DNA from: Filomicrobium sp.
GTDB lineage: Bacteria; Pseudomonadota; Alphaproteobacteria; Rhizobiales; Hyphomicrobiaceae
Length of the DNA: 7,538 bases
Assembly: GCA_030607105.1 (NCBI GenBank)
Contig: JAUWFF010000049.1
Coordinates: 1-7,538, forward strand
Reading direction: 5' to 3'
In this document: positions 1 to 6,400 of the stretch, in pieces
Layout of the letters: every line of letters starts with the position of its first letter
Numbering within the stretch: position 1 is the stretch's first letter
The notes under the pieces: model-generated
Databases searched by the model: none
What the model saw: the letters and a program-made list of their open reading frames with translations, nothing else
What the model was told of the DNA's origin: nothing
Made by a program: the position numbers and the translations under genes

Positions 1-43
1 CATTGCAGGGCTTATTTACAAAGTTGGTCTTGTCAGAAGCGCT

Positions 44-59
44 TAAGACTCTTGTCTTA
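44..59. repeat. Short inverted repeat TAAGAC-N4-GTCTTA upstream of fae
   Basis: Two perfect 6-bp arms, TAAGAC (44-49) and GTCTTA (54-59), are separated by four bases. The right arm overlaps the candidate -35 box. This could be an operator for a dimeric regulator of fae, or a chance palindrome. No regulator gene is adjacent. Confidence 0.35.
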
Positions 60-80
60 GCCCGCTGCCTCAGGCTATCA
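51..80 (+). promoter_or_regulatory. Candidate fae promoter (-35 CTTGTC, -10 CTATCA)
   Basis: CTTGTC at 51-56 matches five of six bases of the alphaproteobacterial -35 consensus CTTGAC. CTATCA at 75-80 matches four of six bases of the -10 consensus CTATAT. The spacer is 18 bp. Transcription would begin near 87, giving a 5' leader of about 145 nt before the fae start codon. The -35 lies inside a short inverted repeat (44-59), and a second TCTTGTC copy lies 22 bp upstream. The assignment rests on consensus matching by eye and is tentative. Confidence 0.3.
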
Positions 81-148
81 ACGCGGTGCGCGTCGGCGCT
101 GCTATCTGGCAACCGGATCGGGGCAGGTTCCCGTTCGCTGACAACTGG

Positions 149-195
149 GATAGTTCGCCCGAAGCTATCTTCAGGGCACCGCTCGTCCGGGCGGG
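149..195 (+). promoter_or_regulatory. Two tandem hairpins in the fae leader
   Basis: Hairpin 1: GATAGTT(CG) at 149-157 pairs with (CG)AA-G-CTATC up to 169, with one bulged G. Hairpin 2: CCGCTC (179-184) pairs with GGGCGG (189-194) around the 4-nt loop GTCC, with one T.G wobble, and is followed by G and four T (196-199). Hairpin 2 therefore resembles a weak intrinsic terminator, only about 20 nt before the fae ribosome binding site. It could end transcription from an upstream gene outside the window, act as an attenuator, or stabilise the fae mRNA. GCTATC, which closes hairpin 1, also occurs at 74-79 and 101-106, so alternative pairing with GATAG is possible. Confidence 0.35.
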
Positions 196-218
196 TTTTC
201 AATTGTTGGGTAAACTCT

Positions 219-226
219 GGGAGGAG
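219..226 (+). promoter_or_regulatory. fae ribosome binding site
   Basis: GGGAGGAG lies seven bases before the ATG at 234. It is a near-ideal Shine-Dalgarno sequence, fitting for a highly expressed detoxification enzyme, and it fixes the fae start. Confidence 0.85.
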
Positions 227-233
227 TTAAATC

Positions 234-746
234 ATGGCCAAGATCGACAAGGTTATGGTCGGCGAATCACTCATCGGCGATGGCAACGAAGTCGCCCACA
301 TCGACCTCATCATCGGTCCACGCGGTTCGGCAGCGGAAACAGCATTCTGCAACGCGCTGACAAATAACAAGGACGGCTTCACCACTCTGCTCGCCGTGGT
401 CGCTCCGAATTTGCCGTGCAAACCAAATACGATCCTTTACAACAAAGTCACCATCAAGGATGCCCGCCAGGCCGTCCAGATGTTCGGTCCGGCACAGTAC
501 GCTGTCGCCAAGGCGGTTCAGGATTGTGTCGCCGAAGGCACCATTTCTGCTGACCAGGCTGACGACCTGTACATCGCCGTTGGCGTGTTCATTCACTGGG
601 AAGCGGCTGACGACGCCAAAATCCAGGATTACAACTACCGCGCAACCAAGGAAGCCCTTGAGCGCGCTGTAGCTGGAAAGCCGACGGCTGCCGAAGTGAC
701 CGCACAGCGCGACACCGCTGAGCATCCGTTCGCAGCCAAGTCTTGA
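234..746 (+). CDS. fae: Formaldehyde-activating enzyme (5,6,7,8-tetrahydromethanopterin hydro-lyase)
   Basis: This cytoplasmic enzyme condenses formaldehyde with tetrahydromethanopterin to give methylene-H4MPT. The step is both formaldehyde detoxification and entry to the H4MPT oxidation pathway of methylotrophs. The 170-residue product has the usual family length and is recognisable throughout: [20 protein letters not shown] near residues 9-28, PNLPCKPNT near 59-67, [19 protein letters not shown] near 79-97, and [20 protein letters not shown] near 116-135. His22 in the EVAHID segment is the conserved histidine implicated in catalysis in the Methylobacterium enzyme. The start is fixed by GGGAGGAG seven bases upstream. 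The gene stands alone, convergent with the HisA-like gene, and ends before a hairpin terminator. It is a canonical Fae, with no fused hexulose-phosphate synthase domain as in some archaea. There is no sign of damage. Confidence 0.98.
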   Translation: MAKIDKVMVGESLIGDGNEVAHIDLIIGPRGSAAETAFCNALTNNKDGFTTLLAVVAPNLPCKPNTILYNKVTIKDARQAVQMFGPAQYAVAKAVQDCVAEGTISADQADDLYIAVGVFIHWEAADDAKIQDYNYRATKEALERAVAGKPTAAEVTAQRDTAEHPFAAKS

Positions 747-868
747 AGCGGAAACCGTCCTGAGCAGGGCAATAACAACACAAACAATGCCCCTCCAATG
801 AAGGGGGGTCTGCTACAGCGATTGGGAAATCTGCTTTCGGGCCGCTGGAAAGGCTAGACATCTGAATG

Positions 869-901
869 GGCCGGTATTCACTTTGGCGGTGCCGGCCTTT
901 T
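869..901 (+). terminator. Intrinsic terminator of fae, in the convergent gap
   Basis: GGCCGG (869-874) pairs with CCGGCC (892-897), and the stem extends inward by T.G and A-T pairs. Four T follow (898-901). It lies about 120 nt beyond the fae stop and immediately beyond the stop codon of the leftward HisA-like gene, so it may limit read-through from both sides. The T-run favours the rightward direction. A smaller stem, CCCCT (790-794) with AGGGG (802-806), lies nearer fae but has no T-run. Confidence 0.65.
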
Positions 902-1654
902 CTATGACCCGAGCCTTTGGTCTTCCTGCAGCGCCGCAAGGTCGCCGCTGGAAAGAGTGCCGTTGTGCAGACAGGAGGCGACCAGCGCTCCGCAGCCCAT
1001 TCGACGGAGCATGTGTAGATCATCGAGATCGCGGACGCCGCCGGCGGCCAGAACCTTACGATTGCCTGAAATGCCCTTAACGGATTTCAAGCGATCTAAA
1101 TCTGGGCCTTCCCGGCGGCCGACACGATCGAGACTCATGATAATAAGCGTGTCGGGCCAATAAGAGGCGTTTTCGAACAAGGCTTCAGGTCCAAGGCGTT
1201 GATCGCCGCGCCAGTCGAGCGATAACGCAAACGCGCCGCGCAGCCGATCCGCTATGTCGGCGAGGTTGGCGAGGCTGCCCAAAGTCTCCGAGCCGATCAC
1301 CGGAGATACACGAGGGCAGTTCACGAACCCCGCAACATCCGTCGCGGTCGCTGATCCATCATCAACTAGAAATCGAAGGTGCGGGAACGCCTCGCTGAGA
1401 CGCGGAATGGTCTTAAGGTCGCGGCCCCGGCCTTCGATGCCATCGAGGTCCGCCACATAGAACCTGTCAAAGCCAGCGTAAAACGTAGTGAGGCCGGCCA
1501 CCACATCAACAGGATCGTGGCTGCCCGGCGCCAGCGGCGTGTCGACCGGCTGATAGTTGGCACGGTCACCGCCGACGGCTCGAACCACCGCGCCGCGCTT
1601 CAAATCAATTACGGGGATCACATGCAAAACCGACGACCTTTTTGATAACCTCAC
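902..1654 (-). CDS. HisA-family TIM-barrel protein linked to the H4MPT/methylofuran pathway (function unknown)
   Basis: The product belongs to the HisA/HisF superfamily, closest in pattern to the uncharacterised HisA-related group (COG1411) found in methanogens and methylotrophs. Seen in the sequence: VIPVIDLKRG at residues 12-21 (first barrel strand, with Asp17 at a HisA catalytic position), a YVADLDGIEGRG segment near 66-77, a second candidate catalytic Asp147 in SLDWRGD, and phosphate-binding loops VLAAGGVRD (201-209) and GALVASCLHNG (222-232). At up to 250 residues it is about HisA length. The GTG start at 1654 has only AGG as a ribosome site. A TTG at 1627, preceded by AAAAAGG, would start the protein as MHVIPVIDL, which fits the family better, so the first nine residues are doubtful. 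It diverges from the mfnF-like gene. Histidine synthesis cannot be excluded, but the context argues for a cofactor role. Confidence 0.85.
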   Translation of the reverse strand: MRLSKRSSVLHVIPVIDLKRGAVVRAVGGDRANYQPVDTPLAPGSHDPVDVVAGLTTFYAGFDRFYVADLDGIEGRGRDLKTIPRLSEAFPHLRFLVDDGSATATDVAGFVNCPRVSPVIGSETLGSLANLADIADRLRGAFALSLDWRGDQRLGPEALFENASYWPDTLIIMSLDRVGRREGPDLDRLKSVKGISGNRKVLAAGGVRDLDDLHMLRRMGCGALVASCLHNGTLSSGDLAALQEDQRLGS

Positions 1655-1658
1655 AGCA

Positions 1659-1670
1659 AGGCCTAGGCCT
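1659..1670. promoter_or_regulatory. Perfect 12-bp palindrome between divergent genes
   Basis: AGGCCTAGGCCT is its own reverse complement. It sits in the 41-bp gap between the divergent HisA-like and mfnF-like genes, a placement typical of an operator controlling both. It begins four bases outside the GTG at 1654. If the HisA-like gene really starts at 1627, the gap is larger and there is more room for promoters. No matching regulator is visible. Confidence 0.4.
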
Positions 1671-1672
1671 GC

Positions 1673-1684
1673 GTGAGTGAGTGA
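1673..1684 (+). repeat. GTGA x3 tandem repeat before the mfnF-like gene
   Basis: Three consecutive GTGA units precede and merge into the Shine-Dalgarno GAGGAAG (1683-1689) of the mfnF-like gene. The third unit supplies the GTG at 1681 that could be mistaken for a start. Three units are too few to claim phase variation. Confidence 0.5.
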
Positions 1685-1695
1685 GGAAGAAACAT

Positions 1696-2745
1696 ATGAC
1701 TATCACAGTTGGGCTGGACGTCGGCGGAGCACACCTGAAGGTTGCCCGGTTCGACAACGACGCACTGGTCGACGTGCGCCAGTTTGCCTGTCCTCTGTGG
1801 CAGGGGCTTGAGAACCTCGGCCTTGCGCTCAACGGGGCTGTGCCATTGCTTGCAGGCGCCGAACAGGTGGCAATCACCATGACGGGGGAGCTTTCGGACC
1901 TATTTGAAAGCCGCAAGAAGGGCGTGGAAGTGTTGGTTGATAGCTTGACTTCGGGATTTGGCCAAAAGGCACGGTTCTTCCTCGGCCGTCGCGGCTTTTG
2001 CGATGCTGAGACCGCGAAAGCCCATCCCGATGATACCGGTTCGATGAATTTTTTGGCAACGGCGAAAGCCGTCGGGCGCCTCCGCGAGACCGCACTCCTA
2101 ATCGATTTCGGCTCAACAACGGCAGACGTCGTCGCGGTTCGTAGAGGCGTTCCTGAAACCCTCGGGATGAGCGACGCCGAGCGTCAGACCACGGGAGAGT
2201 TGATTTACACAGGTCTGACGCGCACAGCCGTGATGGGAGTTGTTACGTCCGTGCCGTTCCAGGGCAGGTGGGTTGGACTGGCGCGGGAGTATTTGGCGAC
2301 AATGGCAGACGTCCGCCGTGTGCTCGGCGACGACCTTGAGGGTATTGATGTGCACGCGACCGCCGATGGCCGTGGCAAATCAACAGAGGAGAGCATAGTG
2401 CGGCTGGCCCGATTGTTTGGGCGCGAAAGCGTATCTGGTACGCCGGCGGCATGGCGCGTCTCCGCCGCCTACATCCGTGAAGCGCAACTGCGCTCGATCG
2501 TCGATGGTGCATGCCTGGTCCTATCGTCCAGGCCGCTTCCACAGGAGGCACCCGTGGTCGCAGCCGGCATTGGCGAACGAGAGGTGTCCGAGGTCTCCGG
2601 ACGACTTGGACGCGGTTGTGAAAGCTTCGGTCAGATCATCGGCCTTGAGGGTGCATTGATGAGCGCTGCAACGCATCATGCGCCTGCCGTAGCGATCGGG
2701 CTATTGCTGCAGGAGGCCTGGAAAACGTCAATGCGACCAGATTAA
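1696..2745 (+). CDS. mfnF: H4MPT-linked C1-transfer pathway protein, COG1548 ASKHA-fold family (MfnF-like)
   Basis: The protein belongs to the hydantoinase/oxoprolinase-like family annotated as H4MPT-linked C1 transfer pathway protein. In methanogens, MfnF joins the furan and tyramine-glutamate parts of methanofuran. The bacterial counterpart is inferred to act in methylofuran synthesis, where the exact substrate may differ. Seen: GLDVGGAHLK at residues 6-15 (phosphate-1 loop), TMTGELSD at 61-68, LLIDFGSTTADV at 134-145 (phosphate-2 loop), TTGELIYTGLTRT at 165-177 and VVAAGIGE at 287-294 (nucleotide-site motif), in the expected order for an actin/hexokinase-type ATPase fold. I chose ATG 1696 (349 residues) because GAGGAAG lies six bases upstream and the family begins directly at the first strand. 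An in-frame GTG at 1681 adds five residues but would place the ribosome site inside the gene. The protein is full length. The MfnF identity comes from remembered family relationships, not a search. Confidence 0.8.
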   Translation: MTITVGLDVGGAHLKVARFDNDALVDVRQFACPLWQGLENLGLALNGAVPLLAGAEQVAITMTGELSDLFESRKKGVEVLVDSLTSGFGQKARFFLGRRGFCDAETAKAHPDDTGSMNFLATAKAVGRLRETALLIDFGSTTADVVAVRRGVPETLGMSDAERQTTGELIYTGLTRTAVMGVVTSVPFQGRWVGLAREYLATMADVRRVLGDDLEGIDVHATADGRGKSTEESIVRLARLFGRESVSGTPAAWRVSAAYIREAQLRSIVDGACLVLSSRPLPQEAPVVAAGIGEREVSEVSGRLGRGCESFGQIIGLEGALMSAATHHAPAVAIGLLLQEAWKTSMRPD

Positions 2746-2961
2746 TCGCTACGGCCGAAATTCGTCGAATTACATAATGACTACCTTTAATTGGCAACTT
2801 ATTAGCCACTTTATTTGTTTGTTACACCTTTGTTTCCTCAATTTGGCTAAACTCATGAGTGGGGCGCCGTGTATGAGGCTACAGCACCCAAATTTCATTC
2901 AAGTTGGCCGGGCCCAATCTTGCGCGGTCGACGTTGTAACATATGTCAATCGAGGCTAGTC
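2746..2961. other. AT-rich intergenic region
   Basis: The gap after the mfnF-like gene holds an AT-rich block; 2761-2860 is about 33% GC by hand count, against clearly GC-rich flanks. No clear -35/-10 pair stands out, although the promoter of the small secreted-protein gene must lie here or be shared with the upstream gene. ACATATGT (2939-2946), an 8-bp palindrome, lies just upstream of that gene's ribosome site. The short open frames here look like chance. Confidence 0.5.
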
Positions 2962-3198
2962 ATGATCCGTACGATCGCTCTCGCTGTCGCACTTACGTTT
3001 ATTGGTACCGCTGCGAATGCTGGTGGGCACTACACGCACAAGCTCTGCCACGGGAAGACAATGCGCGGGAAAGTTGTCGACTTCCGTTGCAGCATTGATG
3101 AGAAGTGCTGCTTTGACAAAATCCGGGCCAAGGGCTTCTGCGGCAAAAAAACCGGCCGCCTGCTGACCGGCCGCTGCATGTTCAAAATGGGCCGCTGA
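2962..3198 (+). CDS. Small secreted cationic cysteine-rich protein (unknown function)
   Basis: I do not recognise this family. The 78-residue product has a clear Sec signal peptide: Arg3, a hydrophobic core IALAVALTFIG, and an ANA cleavage site after residue 20. The mature form of 58 residues has six cysteines at 29, 43, 49, 50, 60 and 72, in the order C-C-CC-C-C. It carries 15 Lys/Arg against four Asp/Glu, so it is strongly basic. The first mature residues would be Gly-Gly-His, with further His at 26 and 30. ATG 2962 is chosen because GAGG lies seven bases upstream and the signal peptide starts there; the open frame extends upstream to 2869, but that extension would bury the signal sequence. 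A strong terminator follows, so it appears to be a single-gene unit. Three disulfides formed in the periplasm or outside the cell are likely. Metal-binding, antimicrobial and inhibitor roles are all possible. Confidence 0.7.
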   Translation: MIRTIALAVALTFIGTAANAGGHYTHKLCHGKTMRGKVVDFRCSIDEKCCFDKIRAKGFCGKKTGRLLTGRCMFKMGR

Positions 3199-3221
3199 AA
3201 CCAGGCCAAATCCCCTCCGAG

Positions 3222-3253
3222 GCGGGTCGCCACCGCGGCCCGCTTTTATTTTT
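3222..3253 (+). terminator. Strong intrinsic terminator after the cysteine-rich gene
   Basis: GCGGGTCGC (3222-3230) pairs with GCGGCCCGC (3235-3243) around the loop CACC, a 9-bp GC stem with one T.G wobble. TTTTATTTTT (3244-3253) follows. It lies 23 bases beyond the stop codon and is the clearest intrinsic terminator in the window. Its presence supports the small upstream gene being real and transcribed. Confidence 0.88.
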
Positions 3254-3344
3254 CTGAAAGAATTTTTTTATCAGCCCGATTGTCATTTGAAGCGGTCAGA
3301 GGCTGTGCGCTCGACACCGGTAGTTTTCTAGCGAAAGGCCAACC

Positions 3345-3382
3345 GGGGGCCATTAAGCCCCTGCAAACTTTGTTGGAAAGTT
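3345..3382 (-). terminator. Two hairpins downstream of the RND gene, possible terminator
   Basis: Two inverted repeats lie 41-78 bases beyond the RND stop codon. AACTTT (3366-3371) pairs perfectly with AAAGTT (3377-3382), and GGGGGC (3345-3350) pairs with GCCCCT (3357-3362) around a 6-nt loop. Read leftward, neither is followed directly by a clean T-run, so a Rho-assisted or mRNA-stabilising role is as likely as intrinsic termination. The rest of the 3199-3422 gap holds nothing else I can identify. Confidence 0.35.
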
Positions 3383-3422
3383 GACTATTAATGTGCGTGC
3401 ATGATCTCAGGTAGGGACTTGC

Positions 3423-6400
3423 TCACTTTCCGGCCTGAGTGGCCAGTCCCTCGGTCCGCAACGGCCTTTTGCGCTCCTCGGCCAGGGTGGTAAGGCCGAA
3501 GTCGTCGAGGATGGCATAGAACGCGGGGACGGCGAATAGAACAAGGATGGTCGAGGCCATCAGGCCGAATGCCAGACTTGTCACCAGCGGGATCAGGACC
3601 TGCGCTTGCAGACTTGTTTCGGACAGCAGCGGCAAAAGGCCGGCGATCGTTGTAAGCGACGTCAGAAGGATTGCTCTGAAGCGGGCCTTTGTGGCGCAGG
3701 GGGCGACTTCAGCGACGGTACTTCCGGGCGCATGGTGCTCCTTGATTTGATGCACCAATAATATTGAGTCGTTAACAACGACCCCAGCTAGCGCCGCGAA
3801 GCCGAGCATACTCGGCATGGTGAAATCGAGACCCATCAGAATATGTCCTGCGACCGCGCCTATGAATGCGAACGGGATCAGGATCATGACCACGACCGGC
3901 TCGACGTAGCTGCGGAACTGGAAGCTCAGGACAAGATAGACGCCGATCAGGCCGACCATGAAGCCTGTGATCATCGAGGCTCCGGTCTGCCCGGCCTCCT
4001 TGTTTTGGCCTGCGATCGTCACCTTGATACCGGGGTGGCGTATTTCAAAGTCTGGCAGAAACCTCTTGGAAGTATCAGTGATAATCTCATTGGCGTTGGC
4101 TAAGCGGGTATCGACGTCTCCCTCGATGGTGACTGTGCGCAACCCGTCGATGCGATTAACTCGAGCGTATCCGCGGTCATCGCTCAGCGTCGCGACGGCG
4201 GACAGCGGCACCTGGGCGCCTTCGGCGGTCGTAATAACGAAGTTGTCGAGCGTGGCGCGATCCTTCCGGTCTTCGCGAGCCAGACGCGCATCAATCTCGA
4301 GGCCACCAGTGTCCACTTGAAGTTCGTTAACAGTGGTGCCGAAGAACGCTGCACGGAGCTGGTCTGCGACCTCGTCGGCGCGCAGGCCCAGCGCGATTCC
4401 CTCCTCGCGCATGCGGATTTTTATCTCGGGCTTGCCAAGACGCAAGTCATCCATCAGGCCGACGACACCTTCGTAGCGGCTCAGCCAAGCCTGCAGGTCC
4501 TCGCTAGCTGATTTCAAAGCCTTCAGGTCACTGCTGCTCAAACGAATTTCAATCGCACGGCCGGCTGGCCCAATAGTGGGTTCAGTGAACTTCAAGGAAA
4601 TGACATCCGGTATCGTGCCGGTCTTGCGCCGCCATTCAGCCAGCAAGGCCTCGTTGTCGAGCGTGCGCACTTCCGATGACAGCACATCGATGCTCACGGT
4701 CGCGACATGGGCGCCTGCTTCATGCGCATCGGCGTTCTCGTTATACTTGACCGTGCGATTGACAAGGAGCGGAGCGCCACCGGGCTGCTGGGGTGAGAGC
4801 TCATCATTGATGCGCAGGATCGCCTGCTCAATACGGGCAACGGCGGATTGCGTGCTTTCCAGCGGCGTGCCCTGGGGCAGAAGGATGCGAGCCTCCAGCG
4901 TGTCGCCATCGAGTTCGGGGAAAGCACTGAACTTCAAGACGCCGGTGGCCATCGCAGAAATTGCCAGCAGTAGTGCAGCAAACGTCAGGCCGGCCGTCAG
5001 ATAGCGGGCCTTGACGCAGACCGCACAGAAGACGCCGACGATGTTTTCACGAACCCACTCGAGGGCATCGCCGACCTTGCCCTGAATCCAACCGCCCCTT
5101 GGATTGCCCTTTTTTAGAGCGTGAGAGAGGTGATGGGGCAGAATCAAGAAGGCTTCGATCAAGGAAGCGCCGAGAACTGCAATCATGACGACTGGAATGA
5201 CGCGCAGCAGCTGGCCCATGTCACCTTTCAGAAAAGCCAACGAGCCAAAGATGCAGAACGTGGTCACGAACGACGAAAGGACACCTGGCATAACCTCGAC
5301 GGTACCGCGGGCTGCCGCATCGGCGGGCGGCAGGCCATCCTCGCTGTGACTTGCGATGTTTTCGGAGATCACGATGGCGTCGTCCATCAACAAGCCGACG
5401 ACGATCAACAAGGCAACCATTGTCAGCATGTTGATCGTATAGCCGAGCATCGCCATCACGGCGATACCGCCCATGAAGGCCACCGGAAGTCCCATGCTGA
5501 TCCAAAACGCGTAGCGCCAGCCGAAGAACAGCCAGGTGACCAAGAACACCAACGCCAGCCCCTGGGCTCCGTTATTGACAAGCAGATTGAGACGGTCGCG
5601 AACAATGCTGGCGGTGTCGTTGACGACGGTCAACGTCACGCCAGGCGGCGCCTGTGGCAGTTCTTCTTGCAGGAATGCATTGATGCGGTCGATAACCGAG
5701 AGCGTGTCCTCGTTGGCGGTTTTGGTCACCTGTAACAAGGCGGCCGGTTCGCCGTTGAAGCGTATGTGGACCTCGTCCTTCTCAAAGCGATCGTCGATCG
5801 TCGCTATAGCGCCGAGGCGAATCTGCCCACCGCTTGGATCGCTGATGACGATGAGATCCTTCAGCGAGTCGATGTTTTCGCGCTCATCATCAAAGCGGAG
5901 AAGAATCTCGCCATCTAGGGTCTCAACGCTACCGGCAGGAAGATCGACGCTCTGCTTGCGAATGGCATCAGCGATTCCAGAGAGACTGAGACCAAACTGG
6001 CGCAACAACCCGTCGCGCACCTCTATACGGAGCTGCCGATCGGAGAACCCCAAGACTTCGATCTTAGGAATGCCGCCGAAGGCCTTCATGCGATCCTTCA
6101 GCTGTTCGGCATAGACCCGAAGGTCGGTAAGGTTCTTTGGTCCGGTGACTGCAACGGCGGCAACAAAATCGGTGCGGCCGAGCTGCTTGATGGTCGGCTG
6201 CTCGGCCTTGTCAGGGAAATCGTCGATGGCGTCGATCTCGGTCTTCACGTCAGCAAAGAAGCGATCGAGATTGCCGCCCTCCGCCATTTCGACCGTCGCC
6301 TTACCCTGGCCCTCGCGGGACTCGCAAAGAACCTCCACAACGCCGTCGACCGAATCGACGGCGTCCTCGATGCGCTGACAAATGCCGTCCTCGACGTCGT

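Noticed and set aside
86..367. 93-residue open frame overlapping the fae start
   Set aside because: It runs out of frame into fae, has no ribosome site and no recognisable similarity; the fae frame is certain.
267..725. 152-residue antisense frame within fae
   Set aside because: Mirror of a GC-rich conserved gene; no start signal or domain.
790..806. CCCCT/AGGGG hairpin as the fae terminator
   Set aside because: Only five pairs and no T-run; the 869-901 hairpin is a better candidate.
589..1023. 144-residue leftward frame across the fae/HisA-like gap
   Set aside because: It overlaps the ends of two well-supported genes and crosses the terminator hairpin; chance frame.
1673..1684. Phase-variable repeat controlling the mfnF-like gene
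   Set aside because: Only three GTGA units, outside the reading frame when ATG 1696 is used; too short to support slippage.
2777..2959. 60-residue open frame before the cysteine-rich gene
   Set aside because: It has no ribosome site, an unconvincing composition and lies in the AT-rich gap; more likely chance.
2869..2961. Upstream extension of the cysteine-rich protein to 109 residues
   Set aside because: It would place the signal peptide internally; the ATG at 2962 has GAGG at the right distance.
5121..5735. 204-residue open frame on the plus strand
   Set aside because: It lies wholly antisense to the well-supported RND gene, is rich in His/Gln/Asp as expected from the reversed codons, and has no recognisable domain.
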